64,000 bases of DNA from Laccaria trichodermophora. Taxonomy: Eukaryota; Basidiomycota; Agaricomycetes; Agaricales; Hydnangiaceae. The notes beneath the pieces are model-generated. The model was not told where the DNA came from. It was given only the letters and a program-made list of their open reading frames with translations, and did no database searches. Position numbers and translations under genes: made by a program. Where the stretch lies: contig JACTVC010000011.1 in the NCBI GenBank assembly GCA_018417955.1, forward strand, positions 184,262 through 248,261, read 5' to 3'. Of this stretch, positions 32,820 through 42,199 are shown in pieces (position 1 is the stretch's first letter; the number at the start of each line of letters is the position of its first letter).

Positions 32820-34630
32820 TCACTCCTTGTTGAACAAACCCCACCAGCCTTCGACACCTCCGAACTTGATATCCTTTAATTGATTCTCGTTAATCATAAG
32901 ATCTGAGGAGCAACGCATCAAATCATACCTTCCACTCCTCATCAAAGCCCTGACGAAAAAGAGTGAGTTGAAACCTATCTCGGTAGACATAGAAACATAC
33001 CTCAAAGAAGAAGTAACCAATGTTAGCTTTGTTTGCCTGGCACACAAATGTGTCAAGGAAGGTCTTATCTCTCATATCAGTATATATAATCTAGAACAAG
33101 AGGAAGCCGACATCACCTGCAAGTTCTTAATGGAAGCAGTTGCAGCGCCGTTACTTGCATTTCCTGCATCTGAAGATTTCTATAAACATAGATATTAATA
33201 ACACCCAGTAGAATGTAGGGATTAACATACCGTAGGCCACCCGGTTTCCGCAATGTACATCTTTGGCTGTGACCAGAAAGTTAGCGTTGAATGTAGCCAC
33301 AAAGAAGTGGTCTCCAACCTTGTTGGGCAACAGGGATGCAGGTTGGACATTTGTCTCGTCGAAAAACGTCATCACCCAGGCGGCAGCTGCCTCTGCGGTA
33401 GTATTCGCGAACCAGGCGTGCACGTTCGACATCTGTCCAAGGATGAGTCACCTCAACAAACAAGAAAAGTGCAGCGTACCCCGTAATCAACCGCAGATAA
33501 GACTTGATTATTGAAATAACTTCCCGCGTCCGAATTACCAATGGCAACGGTTTTGGAAAGTTTCATCGAACTCAACCCACTCTTGGTATCGTTGATGTCC
33601 GCAATTAGGATGGCGGCCCCTAAGATCAGAAAGTTACTGATGGTTGATGGCGGTAGACAGGAATTCAAGAACCTTCATTGCCCACAGAGCTGTTGGGGTC
33701 TTGCGATCCATGGTCCGTGAGATAGCTGGAAAATAAATTGAATGAATCCATCATAAACAAGGGTATTGCCTACTTGAGCATGAATTCATTGCCAACCGTA
33801 ATCCCTGCGATGTGGTCTGCCCCGTATGTCGCGATTGCATCATGTATCGCGTCCCGTTGCCTTTGGTATCCAGGTGTGTCCGAGGGTATGACGTAGTTGC
33901 CAACAAATACTTCCATGTCAACTTTTGTTTGCTTTATAGCTTCTAGCTGAACAGGGAGGGGTTGTCACACGATGCAATCATCAATGGGGTTATTAAATGG
34001 AAACTCACCACTTGCGCAGTTTGGTTGCAGTCAGCGCCGTAAAGGCGGATGCGTGTTGTGAGTTGAGAAAGAAGCTACTCAAAAGGGTGTGTCAGTTTCC
34101 GCGGATGCATACAAACGGATGATGGGTACTTGGATGTCTTTAATGACGCCCGCTAAAAATGCGTCAATAAAACTTGTGGAAGGTATAAGCATAAAAGAAC
34201 TACCTAGTGTATTGGTGCACCCAAACTCCACAAGAGCGCCTTCTGGAGTGTACGCCATGCCATAGAACGATTTATGAAGGTTTGGATCCTTGGTAAAATT
34301 GCTCGGGTCGTTGCCTTTAGTAGTTGAGGTGCCGCCAGAGGTACTGCTACCGCCAGAAGTACTATTTCCACCAGCACTCGAGGACGATTTCGTACCCCCA
34401 GCGTTGTTGCTGCTGTTGTTCTTGGTAACGACCACCCCAACAACCACACCTACAGCGATCAACACGACTAGGCCGACAACAGCCCCAATTACCTATGGGC
34501 AAGCTTGAATAGTCTGAGAAATGAACAAGGAAGAGAAGAAACGCACAATCAATCTGGACCGCTTTGACCTGGCTCCTTGCTTTTCCAAAGCATTGGACAT
34601 ACCCAACGACTGATAATGAGTGTCGGACAT
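32820..34630 (-). CDS. Type II membrane-anchored GH17 glucan beta-1,3-glucosidase-like protein
   Basis: Cell-wall-remodelling glycoside hydrolase. The ATG at 34630 gives MSDTHYQSLGMSNALEKQGA, a basic cytoplasmic tail, then a membrane helix VVLIAVGVVVGVVV and a Ser/Gly/Thr-rich spacer. The catalytic domain starts at SFYGMAYTPEGALVEFGC, continues RIRLYGADCNQT, EVFVGNYVIP and the acid/base region GITVGNEFML, and reaches the nucleophile in MYIAETGWPT. Both catalytic glutamates are present. It ends GGVEGWWGLFNKE at 32820. There is no N-terminal signal peptide or GPI site, so signal-anchor topology is inferred. About ten short introns interrupt it, and exon boundaries between 33050 and 34000 are approximate. 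Confidence 0.85.
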
Positions 34631-35369
34631 TATACAGGGAGGGTAAGAAAACGGGACTAGAAAGAAAACACACAGGAAAAGAGAAGATAGATTAGTGGGG
34701 GGTTGAGGTCGTTAGGTACCTTAATAAGGGTAGCACGGCGATCCAACAACAGCGTCTTGGCCGCAATGCAGTGTGCACAAGACATGGAAGGCTTGGCAAA
34801 GCTTTTCGCTTGGCGTTGCAACTTGCCATCAAATTGGCACCATCATTACACTGGGCAGTAGTATAGCGGAGTATAGCCTTGGTGTAACCACTGAGAGGAC
34901 ATCATAAGTATCGTTGGTGCTGGAAAGTTTATTTGATACCATGGGGGTTAGCATCCACTTCCAACCAAGGTCTTGGTGTATAATTTCCTAGTAACGATAA
35001 CCGCCCAAGGTTTAGAAGACACCTTAGGAAGCACAGGCACGTTCCTGCGTTTGAAGATCTGGTGACGTTAACGTTGCACTATGGGTCGTGTTGTAAATGA
35101 TCATGATTGAGAAGCATGAATCTCTGAAAATCCATACTAAGTTGAGAAATAATCGACGGTTTTTGTCGCTCGCTAAGAGTCTGGGCCTTGAGAAAATAAA
35201 AACCCACCATAAAACGGCAAGCCAAAAATAACGCCCCTGACCTCTAAACAACATACATATGAAAACAATAATTCCTCCACAGACCCACTGTATTATATTT
35301 TGCATGAAGCGAGGGCGGCCACCCTACTAACCGCTCTAGATCTCCTAACAACTAAATTATATTTATAGT
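34631..35369. other. 739-bp intergenic region
   Basis: The longest gap besides the transposon site, upstream of the GH17 gene and downstream of RIB1. It includes imperfect AGTATAGC direct repeats near 34860. An ATG-started 93-codon hydrophobic frame on the minus strand (35024-35305) is present, but it is unlike any family I know. No RNA gene seen. Confidence 0.5.
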
Positions 35370-36881
35370 CTAATAAAGAGGTGCTTCGGGACTCTCCATC
35401 CAAAGCGGCAACATATGGCCCATCCGTAAAACCTTTGTCCGCAAATATTTATCAAGGTCTTCGCCATACACAGCGCCGCCGCCTATCAGCGTGGCCCCAG
35501 ATACTCTTGACATCTCCTTCTGCTTGCGTGGCACATGAATAAGAGGGTCACCTGGCAAACTTTTAGCGTCTGCTTTTGGCTTTCGATTCTGCCAACTTCG
35601 AGGGATCATGGGAACTCGCTCGATGACTCGAATGTTTTCCCTCTGAAGGGCTTCCACTTTGTCTGGGTTATTCGTCAAAACGCGCACTCCCTCTACACCA
35701 GCGTGATCGGACCCGAGTCCAAGATCCCGTAATATAGCGCCCGCAATTTCGTAACCTCGCTCGTCAGCTTTATGACCCAGCATAAGATTGGCGGTGACGG
35801 TATCATGACCCATATCTTGCAAATTGTAGGCACGTATTTTGGAAAGAAGGCCAATTCCTCGGCCTTCCTGGCGGAGATAAATAATGGCGCCACGGCCAGG
35901 GATAACGGTAGACTTGCGAGATGATGTGGCAGGAAGAGTGATAGGTTGCGAAATCTGCCTGATAGCTTCATCTAGTTGTTCACCACAATCGCAACGCATA
36001 CTCCCCACAGTTTCTCCAGTAAAGCATTCGGAATGAATACGGATAAGAGGGGGAGGGACACCGGTCATCACAGGGATGGGTGCGGAATGATGACATGACG
36101 GATTAGACGAGCGTTGTAATGTCGGTGACAGACGCCCGACGTACGCGCCCCGAATGATGCGTTCAGCCTCTGTCTCCGTTTCACTCCAAACTGCGTCCAA
36201 AGAACGCGATCGAATGGGGGGCGCGGCAAGTGGGTCGTCGGACGTCTGTGCGGGGTCAATGACAATGGCGAGATGTTCCTTAGCATCGCGGTTGTTATGG
36301 TATAGATGGAGGAAAGCAGGCCCATGTGGTGTGGGGATACGCGTGCGGGCCATACACTTGACCTCCACAAGCGTTGCACCCGGCTTAGGAGGAGACTCGG
36401 GGTTTGATAATGCCTTTGACCAGGTCCTCCCTTCGGAGTTGATCGGATTAGCCAAAGATGGTCTGCGTTTCTTGAGAACGGGTGGGAGATTCTCCGCCGG
36501 CTTCAACGGATCCATTTCACGTGGACGGTCATTCTCCTTCCCCTCCTCACTGACAGAAGGTTGCAGCCGTTGTCGACGAGGGGCTTGCCTACTAACATAC
36601 GCAAAATGTTTGCGCTCTGGACGACTGGATGAATCACCAGTCCACTTTGACCAGTCCCATGAACCCTCCGCTTTTGGAAGCATTACACCCGGGAAAAAAT
36701 CATGGTGGTAGTGATTGCGAGTGACATGCGGCCCAGAAGCTGCAGCTGCAGCGATGAGAAGAGGATCCAATGCAGCATCCCGACGCGCAAAAGACTTAGC
36801 GGCCGCCTGTGGGGTAGGACCGGTAAGAATGTCGAGAAGGGCAGCGTCTGCGTCGGGGTCTATGGATTGGTGGTGTCGCAT
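35370..36881 (-). CDS. RIB1: GTP cyclohydrolase II
   Basis: First enzyme of riboflavin synthesis: it converts GTP to 2,5-diamino-6-ribosylamino-pyrimidinone phosphate, formate and pyrophosphate. An uninterrupted 503-residue frame starts at the ATG 36881 (MRHHQSIDPDADAALL); upstream codons in the same frame begin with GTG and are not used. The first ~190 residues are a fungal N-terminal extension, Pro/Lys-rich. The catalytic domain shows the zinc cysteines in RIHSECFTGETVGSMRCDCG, the GTP-binding YLRQEGRGIGLLSKIRAYNL, and DMGHDTVTANLMLG and LTNNPDKVEAL. It is one of the few genes here without introns. It ends MESPEAPLY at 35370. Confidence 0.94.
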   Translation of the reverse strand: MRHHQSIDPDADAALLDILTGPTPQAAAKSFARRDAALDPLLIAAAAASGPHVTRNHYHHDFFPGVMLPKAEGSWDWSKWTGDSSSRPERKHFAYVSRQAPRRQRLQPSVSEEGKENDRPREMDPLKPAENLPPVLKKRRPSLANPINSEGRTWSKALSNPESPPKPGATLVEVKCMARTRIPTPHGPAFLHLYHNNRDAKEHLAIVIDPAQTSDDPLAAPPIRSRSLDAVWSETETEAERIIRGAYVGRLSPTLQRSSNPSCHHSAPIPVMTGVPPPLIRIHSECFTGETVGSMRCDCGEQLDEAIRQISQPITLPATSSRKSTVIPGRGAIIYLRQEGRGIGLLSKIRAYNLQDMGHDTVTANLMLGHKADERGYEIAGAILRDLGLGSDHAGVEGVRVLTNNPDKVEALQRENIRVIERVPMIPRSWQNRKPKADAKSLPGDPLIHVPRKQKEMSRVSGATLIGGGAVYGEDLDKYLRTKVLRMGHMLPLWMESPEAPLY

Positions 36882-36984
36882 GAGGAGGAATACTTGAATG
36901 TGAGCGAAGTAAAGGGTAGTTATAATAGTATGATCATAATCTGTATTATATATAATCTGACAAATGACAAAAAGTCGCTTAATC

Positions 36985-36990
36985 CACGTG
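36985..36990. promoter_or_regulatory. CACGTG E-box
   Basis: Palindromic CACGTG in the divergent promoter between RIB1 and the PPxY membrane protein. A second copy lies 20 bp further on. Such sites bind CBF1/PHO4-type bHLH factors in fungi; function here is inferred only. Confidence 0.4.
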
Positions 36991-37004
36991 CCGGAGCACC
37001 GATA

Positions 37005-37010
37005 CACGTG
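37005..37010. promoter_or_regulatory. CACGTG E-box, second copy
   Basis: Second CACGTG, exactly 20 bp from the first, that is about two helical turns, in the same divergent promoter. Confidence 0.4.
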
Positions 37011-37161
37011 ACTTCATATCTAGTATCACAGGGGTGCGTCGACCTGTGCCTCGTCAAATCTACTCTGGTTTTTCTCCAAATACCTCCTTGTCTTGTCGCT
37101 GGCGAAAAAATGGGATTATAGCAGTATACCAAAGTATACCAGTCTGTATATTTTGAGAAAG

Positions 37162-37885
37162 ATGCGTTTCTCGCTTCTTCATCTTCTCTGTCTTCTCCCA
37201 AGGTGCGCTGCTCAGTCAACTTAGCCGCTCACAGCGTTCACACACCCACAGGTTGCTAGCGGAACCCACTTCATCTACCGGGGCCGCTACTCGATCTGTT
37301 TCTCACATTCCTCACCCTTCCTCCTCTCGCCGCCCACACTCGTCGTCTAGTACATCTTTTCGCACACCCATTCAGACGCGCCCTACCTCGGCCGTTCACT
37401 CATTCAGACCAACTCAACCACCAATACCTATCCACACGGAAGAACCCCTTCACGCTGTGCACCCTCACCGTTCATCCCCAGCATCTATTGCCATCATCTT
37501 TGAAGTTCTTGCTGGAATCATTGCGTTCGGTGTCATCGTATCACTCACTCGATGTTTCTACATATACAAGAAAACTCCGAAGCGGGATCGAATAGCTGAG
37601 GTTCTTAACAGGCATCATCTTCAACGAGAATTGGCAGAACTGGGGCGTAATCCAGTTATTACCCGCCACCCGTCGCTTCGTGAACCTGCACCACCTTATT
37701 GTCCCCGTCCTCCATCCTACGACGCAGCTCTCACAGCCCCGGTATCTCCTCCACAACAAGCAGAGTACGAGGAACTGGGTACCAGTAGCCCCCCTCACTC
37801 ACCTCATTTGCTCAGGAGGAGTTTGGAGAGCCCACCACCAGCCCACGCAGGGCCTTCATACATACCACCCATTCCGGATGGATAA
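37162..37885 (+). CDS. Single-pass membrane protein with PPxY motif
   Basis: Unknown protein of about 220 residues. Exon 1 (37162-37202) encodes a signal-peptide-like start MRFSLLHLLCLLPR; the intron 37203-37251 joins to LLAEPTSSTGAATRSV. A Ser/Pro/His-rich outer segment is followed by one helix, SIAIIFEVLAGIIAFGVIVS, and a stop-transfer cluster YIYKKTPKRDR. The cytoplasmic tail contains REPAPPYCPRPPSYDAALTA, with a PPSY site that could bind WW domains of an RSP5-type ubiquitin ligase. The layout (type I, short O-glycosylation-like outside, PPxY inside) suggests a sorted adaptor or sensor, but no family name can be given. It shares a promoter with RIB1. Confidence 0.75.
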
Positions 37886-38258
37886 TTTTCATGCTACATT
37901 GTTGAACGACGATGGTAGCACAGCAAATCTTTATCAGATGGTATATACCTGCCATTAACGCTTCTGGCATCCATGTGAGCCCGCCTATTAGGGCTGTGTA
38001 CTTGACCTCCGTAGACTCTTGCGAGGTTGTGCATGACAACAGCAGGAAGTAGACAAATTGTATTACTATATCCAGAGTGGAACACTGCAACATTATTTTC
38101 ATTTAGACGATCTCTACCACAACTGAATAACTACTCATGACCTCTTCCAAAGGTTTGCTGATGGAGGGAATGTTTGCAATTCCCTCGAGGCCGACGCGCC
38201 ATTTACGTCTATTTACATTGCTTAAATATATTTTTCAACGTCTATTTTTGTCTCCAAC
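37886..38258. other. Spacer between two plus-strand genes
   Basis: 373 bp with the 3' flank of the PPxY protein and the promoter of the next gene. I see no RNA gene, repeat or exon. Confidence 0.55.
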
Positions 38259-40270
38259 ATGAGCATTTCAGCTGTGGCACAAGGGAAACGCAAAGCAACG
38301 TACGTCCTTTTACATATCATCTCGGGCCCCGGGTGTCACTCATCTTTGTCCTCGTAGAAGTACTGCCGAGACCAAAGACCGAGCTCTTGCCACGCGGAAT
38401 CGAGTGATCGAGGTTCTGGCTGGAACCGCTAATGGCTGTCTCTCCGAACTTGGATATTTCCCCGGAATGCCCCAAAGGATGACAGAGATGGAGCAACAGA
38501 ATCGTCAATGGCAAACAGAAAACGTGAAACTTTTTGAAGACAATCGACGTCTTGTGGAAGTTATCCGCTCACAGAACGAACGACTAGATTGGTCAAGGCT
38601 ACCGGACGCAAACAGGATCGCTAAGATCATTGAGCTTCAGGAAGAAAATCGATTCCTAAAGTCGCAAAGGGACGAACTACTTAAGTTGGCTGCGATGCCA
38701 GCGGGTGCGCAAACACGTCAACCAAGTTATGAACAGCTCTACGCGGAATACTGTAAACTCGCAGAAGCGCATCGTGGCGTACTGAGTGAGGTTAATCGCC
38801 TCAAGCAAAAAAATAGCGCTCAGTCTCGGCAGAGCGCCAGTGCGGGTCAACTGCCACTGTCCAAGCCCAACTCTCGTACTCAAACTCCACGTATCTCCTC
38901 AGATACGCCATCCATGCATCAAACACACTCGCAAATGCAGCCGCCTTCTCACAATATCCTGACTTCAACTTCTGCTCAAGGCACAAATGTTAAAGCTTAC
39001 CAGCAACACCCCACGCAGTTGACGCAAACCCAACGCGCGTTCTACCAGCAGAAACCTCAAAAAACTCCCGGATCTTCCATCTCACCAGCCTCGCAAGTTT
39101 CTGGAAAAGAAACAGGTGCGTGAAGTTTGCCACTGGTTGTGCCATTGCTCAACCTTCACTTCCCACAGCTCAAGCTCAAGCCCAAGTAATCTCTGCTACC
39201 CCATGCATTTCTTTTTCACCAACTAACTCCCCATGTTTAAGCAAAATCCGATCTCTGCAACGCTTTCAACGATGGTGAACGTCGTTTTAAGTTTACCCTT
39301 ACATGTTCCTGATAGAAGCCTCTAGCCTCATAGTCAAAATCAACACCTGGTTAACTTCCAGGAAGCAATGCCAGCTGTCTCCCCACGGAGTAGTGAAATG
39401 GAAATAGCTGGGGCGAGCAACCGTCTTGCACAGCCAAAATCTTGGCCTCCAGAAAACTCAAGAACTGTGTATTCGCCAATCGATGTGTATGGCATACCCT
39501 CGACGGAACTCCAGCCTTCTCTGCAAACATCGATAGTGGGTGGGGCTATCGTCATACTATATCCACAGTCATAATTAACAGAATGTCAAGGACCAACGCT
39601 TTCCGAGCAGCTCCCCACCCCAACCTCTGGCGCTGTTGGATACACGGAAACACCGACGATATCTACGGTAGCCCTGCAGGATACTATCTTGCAACATCAA
39701 GGACCTGATCTGCGCCATGTTTCTACGACACAGTCGCCGACAAACGTCCTACAACCAAGCGAGAGCACCGCGCCGACGGATTTACATTCGGGGAGCGAGG
39801 GGGCTCAAGTTGTATCTCCAATGGGCTTGAAACGCTCGGTAGATGAGGTATCACACGATGTCCTTGACCACATCGAAGGTTCCCTGAAGAAGCCACGGTT
39901 GGAGATTATAGAAGATGAAACTGGCAATGACCTGGTATCAACGACGATGGAAGAAGCCGTGGAGAGTGACGATGATGAAATCATAGAAGTTGGCCCAGAT
40001 GGGCTTCGTGTGGTGTCGGATTGCCTCGAATCTTTGCTGATTCGAAATGCGGAGAACGATGCCGTTCGAACCTGCCGTCTCTGCGAGTTAGTTTTTCCCC
40101 ATTCCTCTCCGAGTTTTGTAGATCTGACGACTGTTTTCAGTGCGCGATTCCGCATGGGTTATGTCACTGTGGCTCGAGAACCGTTTGTCAATGCCACGGA
40201 GGACGAGCTAGTACTCCATTTTACTTCAGAACATGCTGAAGCATGGCATGCCTTGCGCACTGAAGTATGA
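38259..40270 (+). CDS. Coiled-coil protein with C-terminal zinc-finger-like segment
   Basis: Unknown. The ATG at 38259 gives MSISAVAQGKRKAT, then an intron ends at about 38356. A charged coiled coil follows (QRMTEMEQQNRQWQTENVKL, KIIELQEENRFLKSQRDELL). A Gln/Ser/Pro-rich middle is cut by several introns between 39115 and 39690, where exon borders are approximate. The acidic C-terminal part includes EAVESDDDEIIEVGPDGLRV and, after splicing an intron at about 40087-40139, RTCRLCDARFRMGY followed 25 residues later by HFTSEHAEAW. The C-x2-C...H-x4-H spacing resembles a divergent C2H2 finger. KKPRLE may be a nuclear signal. A nuclear regulatory role is plausible but not shown. Confidence 0.68.
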
Positions 40271-40522
40271 CGAGAGATGATATGTTTTCGTGAGCCTTCG
40301 CTACACTTTCTATGATGTATCTTTGCGTCATTGCGGCGTCGATATGTTCATCTATTTTAGGTCTCGTTACTTTCCATTCTGTTTTGATCGAGCCTAATAT
40401 AATTGACAAACCGCTGGTTCTAAGAACCTGTTTCAGTACCCCATTCTGGAGGCCGTCAGCCTCCGTCCAAGATCTTTCCTAGGAAGTTTTTGTCTTGGTC
40501 GACGCCCCCTTGCATTTTTCTG

Positions 40523-42119
40523 ATGAGGGATACAATTTCGGGAGTGCCTGTGGAAGATCTTCCTGGCGCCTTACTTCTCGATGGCCTTCTACAAGCCTTC
40601 CTACTTGGGACCCTCGTTTCGCAAGTCGTTAAGTATTGGTCGGATTATCGTGACGATTCATGGCGGAAGCGTGCCTTCGTCGCGGTCGTCATTGTCCTAT
40701 CGATGTATTCCTGCCCTTCCGCCCTTTGACGCCTTGTGTTGACTTCAGCCCTCCTTAAAGCTTGCAGACTGTACTCGAAGACTATAAAGTATGGAGAACC
40801 ACCGTCTCGGATAAGCGATGGGTATGTTCGCTCATTCCTTTGACTATTGAAGTTGATTACTTGGCCTAGTCGACAAGCCCCATCGAATGGTCGGACCTGT
40901 TTCTCAATGGTTGCATCTGTTCGTTGTGTGAAGGATTCTACATTCGTCGTTGCTGGAAGGTCAGACGACCGTCGCACAGACCTTGCTCGTAGTAACGCAC
41001 GCGCAGTTGACAAACAAAAATCCTTGGGTAATCTTTCCGCTGTCCACGCTGTCGGCGTTGACAATGGCTGCAAATATTTATCTTGTGAGTTGCTTAAATA
41101 TGGGCTGGTGCTAGTTTTTCGTCAACTATTACTCATAGGCTGTGGCGACGGGGATCGCCTTTCGTTCTCTTGAAGCTACGGACAATGTATGTCGCCTGAA
41201 GTCATCATTGCAAACCATGAAGCAATGTTTTACAGATTCTGGCAGCAAGTCATTTCCTTCTTCCATCGGTGGGTTAGTCTATCTTCGGGTCACCGCTGGT
41301 TCGCTTAATACCCTTCTAAGACGATTGTCACCTTTTCCATTTGGATATTTGGATCTTTAGGTGAGCTGAGCCCAAGCTGCCTGTGTACAATGCATCGAAA
41401 CAACTTAAGCCCTGGACATCATTGTCACCTCAATATGTACGGTCTCTTCCCGGCTGCTGCAGTAAACTCCACTAATTGTCCTTCCATCGACAGTGATATC
41501 ATCACTTTGGCGCTCTCGGACTGGTATTCGTGAAACTGACAAGATAGTTCTTCACGTCATCATCATGACCTGGGAATCAGCTGCATTGCCTTCCATTTGC
41601 ATGTTCATCGCGGCTTGCCTCTATCATGGAGCTCCAGTAAGACCCTAGATCTCTCCCCCAGTAACACAACTTTATCAACATCAAATCAGAGGGTTCATGA
41701 TCATCTAGTGTTATTCTTTGTTCTTTTAACAGGGAAACTCTACGTGTTCGGTATGTTGCGCACCCTCAACTCTCGAGTGAAGCTGCGTGAGCGAATGAAG
41801 TCACACGACCTGGGCCGAACATCCTTGGAGAACTGGAGCTGGGAACAATCCATGTCGGGGGGAAGGGTACCCTCTTTGTTACGCGAGGTATTCAAATTTC
41901 ATTTTAACTCGCGATTCCATATCTGAGGTGCATCGAGCGGCCAAACAGCCCTCAAAACCCAAAGCTTGTCAGGCGATAGAACCACTAGTACCGATATTTT
42001 TCAAATTCAACGAAAAAATTGCACCACAGAACTTCATGGCCTTGCTTTGCCGCACCGTACAGATTCACACAACAGAGGGCAACTTGGAAAGCACCTCGAA
42101 AAGTTTTTTTAAATTCTGA
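40523..42119 (+). CDS. Multi-pass membrane protein of the agaricomycete DUF6534-like type
   Basis: Member, by pattern, of a large mushroom family of membrane proteins with seven helices and unknown function. The ATG at 40523 gives MRDTISGVPVEDLPGALLLD. Splicing eight or so exons yields GLLQAFLLGTLVSQVVKYW, then ILQTVLEDYKVWRTTVSDKR, SPIEWSDLFLNGCICSLCEG, LTNKNPWVIFPLSTLSALTM, AVATGIAFRSLEA, TIVTFSIWIFGSLVISSLWR and the family-like SRTGIRETDKIVLHVIIM followed by GKLYVFGMLRTLNSRVKL. The frame changes at nearly every junction, so it cannot be seen from open frames alone. The hydrophilic tail after RTSLENWSWEQ is not conserved and the end at 42119 is the least certain part. The assignment rests on remembered family pattern. 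Confidence 0.65.
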
Positions 42120-42199
42120 ACCAATTCCAAACCGTAGATCGTTGTCTCGTTCTGAAAACTGCCACGTTTACATATTGTGTTAACCATTCTCGCTTGTCC

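Noticed and set aside
36154..36711. 185-codon plus-strand frame
   Set aside because: It is opposite RIB1, which is certain from its catalytic motifs.
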